From Bacteroidales bacterium H5 (GTDB taxonomy: Bacteria > Bacteroidota > Bacteroidia > Bacteroidales > Muribaculaceae): DNA of 25,765 nt. The stretch covers positions 17,061 through 42,825 of the forward strand of contig DAAQ01000007.1 in assembly GCA_001701225.1 (NCBI GenBank). The letters run 5' to 3'. The notes beneath the pieces were generated by a model. The model was given only the letters and a program-made list of their open reading frames with translations, ran no database searches and was not told the origin of the DNA. Position numbers and translations under genes: made by a program. Every line of letters starts with the position of its first letter. Positions within the stretch are counted from its first letter, which is position 1. Below, in pieces: positions 7,901-17,126 of this stretch.

Positions 7901-9021
7901 AGAATCTCTCTGTAGAATTGTTTGAGGCAGTCGCGGACATATCTCTGCGAGAATTTGCGCACGACATTCTCCCGGGCCGCGATACCCATGCGTCTCACCT
8001 CCCCGGGGGAGAGGGAAAGGAATCTCTTCATGGCGTCGCGCAGGGCATCCGTGTCACGCGGAGGCACCACGAGGCCGTTGACCCCGGGGGTTATTATCTC
8101 GCGCGAGCCGTTGATGTCGGTGACTATCGCGGGACGCTCCATTGCCCCTGCCTCCAGCACCACGTTGGGGAACCCTTCGCGATAGCTCGGGAAGACCAGC
8201 GCGTCGGCCATAGCGAGCCACGGGCGCACATCGTCCACCCAGCCGTCAGACAGATGGATGTGCGGGTCTGAGCGCAGCAGAGTCTCGGGGATGTCGTCGG
8301 CGCCACCCTCGGGGGCTCCGGCAAGGACGAGGTGACACCCCAGGCCGCGTATGGCGGCGATGAGTTCGCGCAGTCCCTTGTCCCCGACCAGACGTCCGAC
8401 AAAGGTGAATACCCGCGCGCCCTCGGGTATGCCGAGGTTACGGCGCAGCCGAGCCGCCTCGGCGTCGATGGCGGGGGAGGTGTGATAGTGCCCGAGGTCG
8501 ACTCCACGCACATTGCCGTACCCGAGGACACGCAGCGGCTTGCGGGTGATATGGCCCGAGATGAGGTCGGCCTTTACCCCCTCGCCCTCGGGCACTATAT
8601 GTGTCGCCGCCATGCATGTAAGGCGGTCGGTGGTCATCAGCAGCCGTCGTCGGAATCCCGTGGCGGTGGGGAAGAGGAGTCCCGTGAAAGTGTGTACCCT
8701 CACAGGCACCCGTGCCATCCGTGCCGCAAGCATCCCGAGCAGTCCCGCCTTCGGGGTGACGGTATGCACCATGTCGGGACGCTCGCGCCGCATCACCCTC
8801 ACGAGCCGCCACAGCGAAACGAGGTCAGAGAGCGGGGATATGCTGCGGCTCATCTCCACACCGACGGTGCGTACCCCCTCGCGTTTTCCGAGCCGGGCGA
8901 GCGAGGCGTCGGGCGATGACAGGGCCACGACATCGTACCCCTCGGACGAGAGTTCGCCGAGCAGTCCGCGGCAGAATATGTCGAGCGACAGCCCGACGGT
9001 AGACATACGGATTATCTTCAT
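7894..9021 (-). CDS. GT4-family glycosyltransferase
   Basis: A 375-residue GT-B fold enzyme that likely adds one sugar of the repeat unit from a nucleotide-sugar donor, on the cytoplasmic face of the inner membrane. The N-terminal domain has HTVTPKAGLLGMLAARMARVP, a stretch common in GT4 enzymes that act on lipid-linked undecaprenyl sugars. The C-terminal domain has FTFVGRLVGDKG and the SYREGFPNVVLEAGA donor site, with the two glutamates spaced as in the EX7E motif. Its ATG overlaps the TGA of the preceding DUF5683 gene as TGATG, and its end overlaps the GNAT gene by 7 bases. Donor and acceptor sugars cannot be read from sequence. Confidence 0.9.
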   Translation of the reverse strand: MKIIRMSTVGLSLDIFCRGLLGELSSEGYDVVALSSPDASLARLGKREGVRTVGVEMSRSISPLSDLVSLWRLVRVMRRERPDMVHTVTPKAGLLGMLAARMARVPVRVHTFTGLLFPTATGFRRRLLMTTDRLTCMAATHIVPEGEGVKADLISGHITRKPLRVLGYGNVRGVDLGHYHTSPAIDAEAARLRRNLGIPEGARVFTFVGRLVGDKGLRELIAAIRGLGCHLVLAGAPEGGADDIPETLLRSDPHIHLSDGWVDDVRPWLAMADALVFPSYREGFPNVVLEAGAMERPAIVTDINGSREIITPGVNGLVVPPRDTDALRDAMKRFLSLSPGEVRRMGIAARENVVRKFSQRYVRDCLKQFYREILC

Positions 9022-9974
9022 CAGAAGGTCACGGTCATCCCCACTGCGGGGGCCATGACGGTGTTGGGGTCGTAGACCAGCGTCGGGCCGAACGACATCG
9101 AGGCAGTGGGGGCGGTGTTCTTCCTCACCACCACCTGACGAGGCCCCTTTGAGAAGGCGGCGTCACAGAGGTTGTAGATGTAGGTGGCGACCGCGCATCC
9201 TATGGATATGTTGCGCATGGTGCGCCAGCTCTTGTATTTGCTGTGATAGCTTGCGGCGGATATGCCGTCATCTGCGGCCACGCAGTCGCGGTAGTCGTTG
9301 CGGTAGCTGTGGAAACGGTGGTTGAAATAGACCGACCCGGCCACGAACACGGCTTCGGCGCCCCAGATGCACCATGCCTTGGTCTCCTGGCCCTTGTACC
9401 ACTGCCCCCAGCCGGGGATGATTGAGCGTACCAGAGCCTGTCCGCGGTAACTGCGGGTATATGAGAAGCTGTCATAGTCGGGTGTGGCTCCCTCCCGGGT
9501 CGTGACGGCATAGAGCTGATAGAGGGTATAGTCGAATGTGCCGTCGACATTCTCGTCAAAGCTGACATATTCGTCCACGAGACGTGCGTCGAATGTGGCG
9601 TGGCGTGTGCCTCCGAAAGTCACCACATAGTCGGCCTGTACCTTGATGTCTCCCTCGCTGTTGTTGGGGATTGTGCCCTGATAGGTCTTGTAATTGCCGA
9701 TTGCATCGGTCTCGGTGACGGTGGCGTCAGAGGCATTGAGGGCGAATTTCTTTGCCAGATACTCGGGGAGCCTCAGGGCGGCGTCGCGGCGCACCGACTC
9801 GAGGTCGGGGCCGAAAGTCTCGAACTTGACAAGCGTGTACGAGTCGTTTGTCCGTCTGGCGTTGATGTCTGATGTGCCCCTGATGGCCCATCGCGGCTTG
9901 TCCTGCGCTTGCATGGCGACACCCGTGAGCAGCGTCACCATAATGGCCATGATTCTTAAAAACTGTGAGTTCAT
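9021..9974 (-). CDS. DUF5683-like envelope protein encoded inside the polysaccharide operon
   Basis: A 317-residue protein with a signal peptide at 1-23 (cleavage probably before Gln24). Residues 25-175 are predicted periplasmic, with no family I recognise. Residues 179-200 read ALVRSIIPGWGQWYKGQETKA, matching the P-G-x-G-Q-x-Y-x-G-x-x-x-K signature of the Bacteroidetes DUF5683 family. It is followed by a hydrophobic helix (about 201-216) and another near 256-270. The gene sits between two GT4 genes, overlapping the upstream one by 4 bases and the downstream one by 1, so it is co-translated with them. DUF5683 has no established function. Here the context suggests envelope assembly or a scaffold for polysaccharide export, which is inference. 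Confidence 0.75.
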   Translation of the reverse strand: MNSQFLRIMAIMVTLLTGVAMQAQDKPRWAIRGTSDINARRTNDSYTLVKFETFGPDLESVRRDAALRLPEYLAKKFALNASDATVTETDAIGNYKTYQGTIPNNSEGDIKVQADYVVTFGGTRHATFDARLVDEYVSFDENVDGTFDYTLYQLYAVTTREGATPDYDSFSYTRSYRGQALVRSIIPGWGQWYKGQETKAWCIWGAEAVFVAGSVYFNHRFHSYRNDYRDCVAADDGISAASYHSKYKSWRTMRNISIGCAVATYIYNLCDAAFSKGPRQVVVRKNTAPTASMSFGPTLVYDPNTVMAPAVGMTVTF

Positions 9975-11032
9975 ATAGATTTATAGAGTGTTATGTATTT
10001 CTGTGCCGTGGTGTCTATGTCGAAACGTCGTGCCTGTCTGCGCCCCTGCATCCCTGTGCGTGTGCGCAGTTCATCCGAGTTGTCGAGTGCCAGGATAGCA
10101 TCGGCAAGGGCTCCGGGGTCGGCGCCCGGAACAAGTATCGCCCCGTCTCCGACATTCTCCCTTACCCCTTCGACGTCAGAGGCCACCAGAGGGCGCCCCG
10201 AGGCCATTGCCTCGATTATGGAGAGGCTCATACCCTCATGGCGGGTACAGAGCAGGGCTATGTCCGCGTCACGGTAGAGGGCCGGGACATCGGCCACATT
10301 GCCTGTGAAGGTGACCCTCCCTGTCAGGCCGAGGCGTCCTGTCTCGCGGCAGACCTGTCCGCGCAGCTCGCCGTCGCCCGCGAGAGTCAGCCTGAACCTG
10401 TCGGGCAGCATCGCAAGGGCCCGGAGAGCGGTGAGATGGTCTTTCTGTGGCCGGAATGCGCTCACCATAAGTATCTCTACGGTTTCGCCCGGCTTTTTGT
10501 CCGGGATAGCGAGATATGGGGTGAGGTCGATGCCGTTTTCGATTGTGACAAGCTGCTGTCTGCCGGGAGGCGTGCCAAGATGTTTCCTCAGTGCGTCCAT
10601 GACAGGGTTGCTGCAGCAGGCTATTGCGTCATATCGCGAGTACATCATGCGGTCGATATGGCTGCACATAGGTATGTGGCGTCGCCGGTTGTCGGTGTTA
10701 TGTTCGGTAGTGACCATCTTCGGGCCACCCTTGCGCCATGCCGCGGCTCCAAAAAACTGAGGGGTGGTATTGTGGGTATGTACTGTCCGGGCCTGTCTGA
10801 ACAGCTCTCTCAGACGTCCGATCTGTGCCGGATTATAGACGGAGGGACGTCCGTAACCGAGAGGACAGACCTTTATGCCAGCGTCCTGTATCCGCTCGAG
10901 AAACGGGGTAGGGGTGGCGTCAAACACAGCCAGCCCGCAGTCGAGACCCGCAGCCGTGAAGCGCGGAAGCAATTCCGTCACAAGCCGTTCGGCACCCCCG
11001 GTGAGCATGGATGTGATGACGTGGAGTAGCAT
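9971..11032 (-). CDS. GT4-family glycosyltransferase
   Basis: A 353-residue GT-B enzyme of the polysaccharide operon. The N-terminus MLLHVITSMLTGGAERLV carries the glycine-rich GGAE acceptor-side loop common in GT4. Later motifs are TTEHNTD (about 108-114), VTIENGIDL, ILMVSAFRPQKDH (start of the donor domain), LAGDGELR and CTRHEGMSLSIIEAMASGRPL, the last with EX7E spacing. It probably transfers a hexose or acetamido sugar to the growing lipid-linked repeat unit. The stop of the upstream GT2 gene overlaps this start by 1 base. A mirror ORF of almost the same extent on the plus strand is a codon-bias shadow. Specificity is unknown. Confidence 0.9.
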   Translation of the reverse strand: MLLHVITSMLTGGAERLVTELLPRFTAAGLDCGLAVFDATPTPFLERIQDAGIKVCPLGYGRPSVYNPAQIGRLRELFRQARTVHTHNTTPQFFGAAAWRKGGPKMVTTEHNTDNRRRHIPMCSHIDRMMYSRYDAIACCSNPVMDALRKHLGTPPGRQQLVTIENGIDLTPYLAIPDKKPGETVEILMVSAFRPQKDHLTALRALAMLPDRFRLTLAGDGELRGQVCRETGRLGLTGRVTFTGNVADVPALYRDADIALLCTRHEGMSLSIIEAMASGRPLVASDVEGVRENVGDGAILVPGADPGALADAILALDNSDELRTRTGMQGRRQARRFDIDTTAQKYITLYKSI

Positions 11033-11994
11033 CAGTCCCTCAGGATATAAGGTGGGATATTAAGATTGCGGGCCTCCCGTATGCCGTCGCGTATGCCCCG
11101 GAGCGTCGAGGTGAGTGGCGTGGCGCTGAGTGCGGCCAGCGAGAGGCTTGCCGTGACACCTGCGAGCCATGCGGCCTTGAAGAGACCGCAGGCAAGTGCC
11201 TTGGCCGAAGAGGTCTTTCCATCCGGCCGGAAATTCATGCGCCACCAGGCCATTGTCATGGCCTTTGAGCGTATATAGTGCCTGCGAGGGTCTGCGTGAT
11301 AGACTGACGATGCCGTCTGCGAGTCGAGGTTGGTGACCTCGGCCCCGAAATCGACCCCGACTTTCAGCCCGTTTGCCTTGGCCTTGTAACTGATGAGGGC
11401 ATCCTCTCCATAGGGATAGCCCAGTTCCTCAAGCCATAATTCATCTGTGAAATGAAGCCCGAGGAATGTCTTGCGATGCCACAGCATGAGAGGGCCTCCG
11501 CAAGTGTCTGAGGGGAGAATCCCGCGTGACGGATGGGCCGGATAAGAGAATGACCCTTCGGGACGGAGTATGAACCCGCGTCCGATGCGCTGGTGTGGGA
11601 AGGTGAGGTTGGCTATGACAGCCTTGAGCTTCGTGGAGACAGGCTGCAGATGGTTGCGGAACATGTCGGCTCCGAGCAGGACATATCCATCCCTTTCCAT
11701 AGCGGTGAGCAGCCTCAGGGCCGTCCCGGGTGAAAGTTGGATGTCATCATCGAGCATCAGTATGCAGTCTGAGCTGATTTCATCATACCCGAGTACTCTT
11801 TGGCTCATCATGCCTTTGGGCACTGTGACATAAATCTCGTCTGCCACCCTGAATGACGGGGGAGTGTGGCCCTCGCCGATATAGACCACCGTTTTCTCGG
11901 GTCGCAGAGTCTGTGACGCCACACTCTCAAGTACCCGGCGCAGTGTGTCGGGATTGCGGGCGAGAGTGCGTATGGCTACAGAGTATGTCAACAT
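11032..11994 (-). CDS. GT2-family glycosyltransferase with C-terminal helix
   Basis: A 320-residue GT-A enzyme. MLTYSVAIRTLARNPDTLRRVLESVASQTLRPEKTVVYIG is the usual GT2 N-terminal nucleotide-binding half. LMLDDDIQL has the metal-binding DDD at 82-84, and YPYGEDAL at 193-200 supplies an ED pair for the probable catalytic base (Asp198). A hydrophobic stretch near residues 275-292 may anchor it at the membrane. I set the start at 11994: the frame is open to 12276, but those 94 extra residues do not resemble a GT2 and lie wholly within the upstream gene. With this start it overlaps the upstream gene by 7 bases. It likely adds one sugar to the repeat unit. Confidence 0.88.
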   Translation of the reverse strand: MLTYSVAIRTLARNPDTLRRVLESVASQTLRPEKTVVYIGEGHTPPSFRVADEIYVTVPKGMMSQRVLGYDEISSDCILMLDDDIQLSPGTALRLLTAMERDGYVLLGADMFRNHLQPVSTKLKAVIANLTFPHQRIGRGFILRPEGSFSYPAHPSRGILPSDTCGGPLMLWHRKTFLGLHFTDELWLEELGYPYGEDALISYKAKANGLKVGVDFGAEVTNLDSQTASSVYHADPRRHYIRSKAMTMAWWRMNFRPDGKTSSAKALACGLFKAAWLAGVTASLSLAALSATPLTSTLRGIRDGIREARNLNIPPYILRD

Positions 11995-12887
11995 TCCTTG
12001 GCCCGGCGTCTGATATATTTGCTCAGCAGCCATCCGGCAGGTGCCGCGAGCAGGGTGAGACCCTTGCGGGGAGATGTACGCAGCCAGTCCGAGTCTCCGG
12101 CCAGTATGCACGATGACACATAGTGGACTGCCGAGCGCAGAGAGTTGCGCAGTGTGGAACGCCGCAACGTCATCTCGAGACGGCGCAGTTTGGCAAACGA
12201 GCGCGGCGAGTCGACATATTGTCTGAATATCGAGGCGCTCATGGACTCTGAGCCTGTCTGATAGTCCACGATGCACAGAGGCTCGTTAACCACAATCATC
12301 GGCATAGTGTCGGTGACCTGGAGCAGCATGTACACGGGATTGAAATTCTTCTCTCCCTCGAATCCGGTCTGCGGGGCTACCTTGCGCATCAGGTCTGTGC
12401 GGGTGACAGGCTTGACATCGCCCGTATGCAGATTCCTTATGCGCAGGTCGGGGAAATACACCTCGTCGAGTCCCTCCGGGAAGGGGCCTCCTATCGGTTC
12501 CATCGTGTCGAGCAGCAGGTCGAGGCCTATGAGTCCGGCATACCGGTCCGAGCCTTTCTCGCGCCAGACCCTCACGATGGTCTCGACAGCCTCGTCGGGC
12601 ATGAAGTCGTCCGAGTCGATGCAGACGCACAGTTCGGTCCCGATATTGGCGTATGCCGTGTTGTAGCCTGTATGCAGTCCGCCATTCTCCTTGTAGATAT
12701 AGCGTATGGGGATGCGTCCCTCGCGGATGAATCCGTCGACAAGCTGTCGGGTGAAATCGGTCGAGCCGTCATCAATTACAAGCCACTCGAAATCCATCGA
12801 GCTCTGTGTGACAAGACTCTCGTAAAGACGCCTTAACAGATGCGCCCTGTTATATGTCGGTGTGAATATCGTAAGTGTCTTAGGCAT
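11988..12887 (-). CDS. GT2-family glycosyltransferase
   Basis: A 299-residue GT-A enzyme beginning MPKTLTIFTPTYNRAHLL, a classic GT2 opening. VIDDGSTD (37-44) binds the nucleotide, DSDD (91-94) contains the DxD-type metal site, and ENGGLHTGYNTA lies between them. The C-terminal 80 residues are basic and partly hydrophobic. The ATG at 12887 was chosen over an in-frame ATG at 12923 because it puts the first beta strand at the N-terminus and leaves a 16-base gap from the polymerase gene; the longer form would overlap that gene by 20 bases. Related proteins are common in Bacteroidales capsule loci, and the sugar transferred is unknown. Confidence 0.88.
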   Translation of the reverse strand: MPKTLTIFTPTYNRAHLLRRLYESLVTQSSMDFEWLVIDDGSTDFTRQLVDGFIREGRIPIRYIYKENGGLHTGYNTAYANIGTELCVCIDSDDFMPDEAVETIVRVWREKGSDRYAGLIGLDLLLDTMEPIGGPFPEGLDEVYFPDLRIRNLHTGDVKPVTRTDLMRKVAPQTGFEGEKNFNPVYMLLQVTDTMPMIVVNEPLCIVDYQTGSESMSASIFRQYVDSPRSFAKLRRLEMTLRRSTLRNSLRSAVHYVSSCILAGDSDWLRTSPRKGLTLLAAPAGWLLSKYIRRRAKEC

Positions 12888-12903
12888 GATTGTCTGATTA
12901 AGT

Positions 12904-14031
12904 CTATGCGTGCCATACCACAATCTGAAGGAAAATGGTCAGCAGGAGATATGCGGCAAGTACAATCCCCGCAATCTTGTCCTGTGATGAGCCCCATGCC
13001 TTCATGTTGCACAACGGATAGACCATCATTACAGGTATGAGGAACCACGAGAGGTAGGCGAAGCGGTTTGAATACTCGATACGTATCAGCATCACCCATA
13101 CCGCATTGGAGAGCATGTATGTGGTTGCGATGACATTATACCATCCGTCCCGAAGATGTTTTTTGATACAGGCATACCAATATATGGCAATCGGCATTGC
13201 GCTGTATATCAGAAAATCCCATCGGAAACCGGTTTTTGAGAACATTGATTCGTGGCCGTGTCCTCCGGCGTATGCGGCCATACGGTCGTCTACTCCGAGG
13301 CCGGAGACAAATCCCATGAACATATTGCCGGTGGCCAGTGAGAGCGGTATGGAGGCAAGCCAGATATAGAAAGCGTATTTCGGGTCGCGCAACACGGTGA
13401 TGGCGGCTGTCACGGCTGCAATCGGCAGCATGGTCGAGCGGTGTACTCCCAGTGCCAGAAATGCTATGATGCCCGCGATGATTCTCTTGTCCTCCATCAG
13501 GAATGCCATTGCCAGCAGTATCATGTGGCACGCCAGTCCGTTACGCAGTCCGTTGAGGCCGAAGTTCAGGAAAAACAGGGATGAGATGAGGAAAAGGAAA
13601 CCGAGATAAGGGGATGTCGGGACATATTTCTTCATGGCCCATGTGGCCGTGAGGACATATCCGAAAGCTATCACCGTAAAAAAGCCGTTAGAGTCTAATC
13701 CGAGAGCCTGACTAATGATTATCAGGGCCCCGAAGACCCACTCGGAGCCTGTGTCAATCATGATTTTCCCGGCACCCTCCTCTGCGGCCTGCAGGTATTG
13801 GATATGATAATTGATGGTATCACCGTATTCCACTCCCGAGACAGGGCGGGCTCCCATCCACAAGGCAAGGATGACGGAGAGGAGCAGAGGCAACCAGAAT
13901 TCCCCTTTCTGTTGGACAGGGCGTGTCAGGCGGTCTGTGCCGGTTGTGATGAGGGTAGTGCTTTCAATGGCCACAAGGATTGCGGCGAGGAGATAGAATG
14001 TCGGGTATGTTATCGGCGGAAAGATGCTCAT
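12904..14031 (-). CDS. EpsG-family polysaccharide polymerase (Wzy-type)
   Basis: A 375-residue polytopic membrane protein with roughly ten hydrophobic helices. It probably polymerises repeat units on the periplasmic side of the inner membrane. EpsG-type features include ALWMGARPVSGVEYGDTINYH near residues 55-75 (the conserved R and D region), LNFGLNGLRNGLA near 155-167, GVHRSTMLP near 195-203 and NRFAYLSWFLIPVMMVYPL toward the C-terminus. These arginine- and histidine-bearing loops are where EpsG/Wzy proteins contact glycan. It overlaps the GT32-like gene by 4 bases at its start. No Wzx flippase gene is adjacent. Classification is by topology and motifs, since polymerases share little sequence. 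Confidence 0.85.
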   Translation of the reverse strand: MSIFPPITYPTFYLLAAILVAIESTTLITTGTDRLTRPVQQKGEFWLPLLLSVILALWMGARPVSGVEYGDTINYHIQYLQAAEEGAGKIMIDTGSEWVFGALIIISQALGLDSNGFFTVIAFGYVLTATWAMKKYVPTSPYLGFLFLISSLFFLNFGLNGLRNGLACHMILLAMAFLMEDKRIIAGIIAFLALGVHRSTMLPIAAVTAAITVLRDPKYAFYIWLASIPLSLATGNMFMGFVSGLGVDDRMAAYAGGHGHESMFSKTGFRWDFLIYSAMPIAIYWYACIKKHLRDGWYNVIATTYMLSNAVWVMLIRIEYSNRFAYLSWFLIPVMMVYPLCNMKAWGSSQDKIAGIVLAAYLLLTIFLQIVVWHA

Positions 14032-14759
14032 ATACCTGTCAGCCGCCGTATGCGGGCAAAGATTTCTGTGCCGAAATATCTGTGAAGCATACGCGATACA
14101 TGCATTCGCGCAGGGCCATAGCCGTCACACCAGCTTTTGTCGAAACGGTGGATGCTCCGGGTGTCGGGTGTTATGGTGAGGCGTCCTGTAGCGTCGTCAA
14201 ACGGATTGAAGAAACGCGAGGGATATATTGTCACGCCGTCGACTTTCTGGACGGTATCCGTCAGCTCAAGACCGTGGCCGAGCAGTATGTCGGTGACATG
14301 GCGCACCACCGTCCCGGGAATCTGCGCCCCCTTATTGTCGACAAAAGGTGTCACGGCATAGTGGGCGAGGATTTCGGCATATAGGGACATTCCGGCTTCT
14401 GCCCCCATGCCGAGGCCCGGGTTTACACCTACTCCGGCGGGACTTTTCTCCCAGCCCATGAAAGGCCCTGAGGAGAGAATGCCGTCAAATGGCGCGATGA
14501 CCTCGACATCGGTGTCGAAATAGATTCCGCCGTGTCTGTAGAGTATGTCGAAGCGCGCATAGTCGCTGACAAAGGCCCATTTTTCCCTTTCGGCTGCCTG
14601 TCGGGTGTATGTCACCGCATTGATGTCATAGTTGCTCTCGTCCCAGCGGCGTATCTCACAGCCGGGAAGCCATCTCTGCCACGAGCGCAGGCATTGGCGC
14701 GCGCTTTCGGGCAACGGTCTCCCTCCGAACCAGCAGTAGTGTATGACGTGGGGAATCAT
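14028..14759 (-). CDS. GT32-like glycosyltransferase (capsular polysaccharide synthesis type)
   Basis: A 243-residue protein of the sugar-binding DXD glycosyltransferase family related to Och1. It opens MIPHVIHYCWFGGRPLP, the family signature, and continues with the WAFVSDYARFDILYRHGGIYFDTDVEV block (61-87), where Asp82 and Asp84 form the DxD metal and nucleotide-sugar site. NPGLGMGAEAG and a C-terminal SIHRFDKSW (about 210-218) are also typical. It likely adds hexose or a similar sugar during repeat-unit assembly. It overlaps both neighbours by 4 bases. Length is normal for bacterial members; no defect is seen. Confidence 0.9.
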   Translation of the reverse strand: MIPHVIHYCWFGGRPLPESARQCLRSWQRWLPGCEIRRWDESNYDINAVTYTRQAAEREKWAFVSDYARFDILYRHGGIYFDTDVEVIAPFDGILSSGPFMGWEKSPAGVGVNPGLGMGAEAGMSLYAEILAHYAVTPFVDNKGAQIPGTVVRHVTDILLGHGLELTDTVQKVDGVTIYPSRFFNPFDDATGRLTITPDTRSIHRFDKSWCDGYGPARMHVSRMLHRYFGTEIFARIRRLTGI

Positions 14760-15958
14760 CGTGGTATCAATGAATATAGCTTTTCAATCTCCGCGCGGCT
14801 GGAGTAATCGCGGGCCATGCAGTTCTCGCTGAGACGCGACATCAGTGCGTCATTCTCAATGACTGAGGCGAGTCCGCGGGCAAACCTGTCATTATCGAGC
14901 GGGAGGATTATCCCGTCTGTCCCGTCAGCCACCTGCGAGGGTGCGGTGGGATAGTCTGCAATGACGACGGGACGTCCGAGAGCCTGGGCCTCGCGCACGC
15001 ACACGGACTTCCCCTCATAACGAGAGGGCTGCACATACAGGTCACATCCGGCAATGTATGGATAGGGGTTCTCCTTTTTGCCGTGTATAATGACATGGTT
15101 CTCCATCCCCCGGTCTTTTATGGCTTTCCTTATCTTCTCTTCTTCGAGTCCGTAGCCGATAAGATGCCACCTCAGGTTGTCATTTCCTGTAATGGATATG
15201 GTCTGCCGGAGTATGGCGGGAATATTGTCGAAATTCTTGGGATAGGTGAAGCGTCCCACAGAGAGGATGTTGAATGTGTCTTTATCGTAAATCCCGGACG
15301 CAAGAGATTCTTTGGCCCGACCGCGTATGAGATGTACAGGCATTATGTTCTCAATCTCCACAATCCTGTCATCGAGCCCCGGAAACCGTTTCAGGAAACT
15401 GCGGGTGACATCCGGGGATATTGAGATGATATGGTCGAATGCACTCCACATCGGCCTCTCAAGGCCGACATCCGGGTGGATGTGTGAGTAGTCGGTATGT
15501 ATCCAGCATATCTTGCGGCGTGCATTGACATGTTCGAGCACCTGGAAATGGGGCGTCAGGAATGAGATGGCGAGGTCATATACCCTCTCTGACATCCGGG
15601 GCAGGAACCGTGTCACCGCTTTGCCGATATGTGCGAAAACCGCATCCCCGTTGTCCGGGTTCTCTCTCCTTGTGAATCTCGCGAAACTGCGGTGTCCGAG
15701 CCATCGCCCCAGTACGACTCCGAGGCATCCTCGGCGCAGGGCGTCCCCGACAGGGCTCTCGATAGAGGCATAATGCCGGTTTTCGGGCAGAAGATTTACC
15801 CGTGCGGGGATATATCGCATCAGCTCGCCGCGATGTGCATAGAGGAAGAGGTCGATGTCGGCCCGGTCATAGTCCCACGCATCCAGCAGTCCTATAAGGG
15901 CGGATTCGGCTCCGCCTAATTCCAGATAATGCATGGCTATGAAAACGCGGGGACGCAT
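14756..15958 (-). CDS. GT4-family glycosyltransferase
   Basis: A 400-residue GT-B enzyme. MRPRVFIAMHYLELGGAESALIGLLDAWDYD is the typical N-terminal acceptor domain start with the GGAE loop. An insertion-rich region around 60-110 is followed by KICWIHTDYSHI, NILSVGRFTYPKNFD (donor domain start), HLIGYGLEEEKI and PSRYEGKSVCVREAQALGRPV, where two glutamates keep EX7E spacing. It presumably transfers a sugar from a nucleotide donor to the lipid-linked acceptor. It starts 1 base after the upstream GT4 stop and overlaps the GT32-like gene by 4 bases. Donor is not predictable. Confidence 0.9.
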   Translation of the reverse strand: MRPRVFIAMHYLELGGAESALIGLLDAWDYDRADIDLFLYAHRGELMRYIPARVNLLPENRHYASIESPVGDALRRGCLGVVLGRWLGHRSFARFTRRENPDNGDAVFAHIGKAVTRFLPRMSERVYDLAISFLTPHFQVLEHVNARRKICWIHTDYSHIHPDVGLERPMWSAFDHIISISPDVTRSFLKRFPGLDDRIVEIENIMPVHLIRGRAKESLASGIYDKDTFNILSVGRFTYPKNFDNIPAILRQTISITGNDNLRWHLIGYGLEEEKIRKAIKDRGMENHVIIHGKKENPYPYIAGCDLYVQPSRYEGKSVCVREAQALGRPVVIADYPTAPSQVADGTDGIILPLDNDRFARGLASVIENDALMSRLSENCMARDYSSRAEIEKLYSLIPR

Positions 15959-15959
15959 G

Positions 15960-17126
15960 TCAGCCTCTACTGTCTCTTTTTTCCTTGATTACCTCCTCGA
16001 AGAGGCTCATCCATTGCCCGGTGATATTCTCTATCGAGAAATCGGCTGCACGTCGTTTTGCCGCCGCGCCCATATTCTGTCTCAGAGTCCTGTCCTCGAT
16101 GAGGGTGCAGATGCGGTCGGCAAATGTGTCGATGTCTCCCGGCGCGACAAGAAATCCGTCCTTGCCGTCGGTGATTATGTCGCGCGGCCCGCATTTGCAT
16201 GCAAACGAGACCGGTGGCACTCCCGCCTCCATAGCCTCGATGAGACCGAGATGGAATCCCTCGAACCTTGACGAGACCGCATATATCGAGCTCTCCCTGA
16301 GTCTTGAAGGTATGTCGGTGACGGCCCCGGCAAGCGTGACGTTGTTTTTGAGCCTGAGCTCCGTGATGAGGCGCTCAAGTATGGGGCGCTCGTCCCCTTC
16401 TCCATAGATTGTGAGATGCCAGTCGGGGTGACGGTCGAATACCTTGCGGACAACACGCAGCAATGTGGCGAAATCCTTCAGCTCTACCAGACGTCCTGTG
16501 GCGGCAATCTCCCTGTTGTCGAGAGGCGCGGAAACAGAGGCCTTGAATGTGAGCGGATTGGGCATCACCACAGCCCTGTCATATCCTCTCCAGTTGTCAT
16601 CGCGGTCCTCGCGGGTCAGGAGGGCGAGGCGGTCATATCTCTTTATGCCGAAACGGTAGTCAATGAAATCGGCGACCCTCGCGGAGACCAGATCGAAGAG
16701 TGAGCCGGATTTGCGGGCATGCTCCATGCGGTAGCCCGTGTTGAAATGTATCTCGCGTATTGTCGCGGCACCCTGTGCTATGCCGGGAATGAAATATTTC
16801 TCGGATGTCCCGGTCGCAATCACCACATCCGGCTTAATCCTGTCAAGCAGTCTGCCGAGCAGCTTGCGGTGTCGCCGCCGTTTGACGAAGATGCCCTTGA
16901 GCACATGCAGTTTTGAGATCTGGTCGTCGGCATAATAGTCTACCTTGAGGTCTACAAGCCTTACATGCGGCGAGAGGGGAGTCGCAAGAATCCCCTCTCT
17001 GTTGTCGGTCACCACAATCCAGACCTCATTTCCCGGAATCGCGGCAAGAGCGTTGGCCTTGGTGACGGTGACACGCTGTATGCCTCCGAGATATCTGATG
17101 GAATCTGTGCAATAGACAATCCTCAC
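15960..17126 (-). CDS. GT4-family glycosyltransferase
   Basis: A 388-residue GT-B enzyme beginning MRIVYCTDSIRYLGGIQRVT, a GT4 N-terminal strand and Gly-Gly loop. REIHFNTGYRMEH lies in the acceptor domain. The donor domain has IAATGRLVELKDFATLLR, LTIYGEGDERPILERLI and VSSRFEGFHLGLIEAMEAGVPPVSF, with the EX7E glutamates. The C-terminal residues are highly charged. It overlaps the pyruvyl transferase gene by 4 bases and is followed after 1 base by the next GT4 gene, so the cluster is tightly coupled. Likely role: an early or middle sugar addition to the repeat unit. Confidence 0.9.
   Translation of the reverse strand: MRIVYCTDSIRYLGGIQRVTVTKANALAAIPGNEVWIVVTDNREGILATPLSPHVRLVDLKVDYYADDQISKLHVLKGIFVKRRRHRKLLGRLLDRIKPDVVIATGTSEKYFIPGIAQGAATIREIHFNTGYRMEHARKSGSLFDLVSARVADFIDYRFGIKRYDRLALLTREDRDDNWRGYDRAVVMPNPLTFKASVSAPLDNREIAATGRLVELKDFATLLRVVRKVFDRHPDWHLTIYGEGDERPILERLITELRLKNNVTLAGAVTDIPSRLRESSIYAVSSRFEGFHLGLIEAMEAGVPPVSFACKCGPRDIITDGKDGFLVAPGDIDTFADRICTLIEDRTLRQNMGAAAKRRAADFSIENITGQWMSLFEEVIKEKRDSRG

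Noticed and set aside
9965..11029. A 354-codon open frame on the plus strand, opposite the GT4 gene.
   Set aside because: It mirrors the GT4 gene almost base for base, has no recognisable motif and an odd Cys/His/Arg composition. It is a GC-codon shadow.
11995..12276. 94-residue N-terminal extension of the GT2 gene ending at 11032.
   Set aside because: It overlaps the upstream GT2 gene entirely and lacks GT2 character; the standard GT2 opening begins at 11994.
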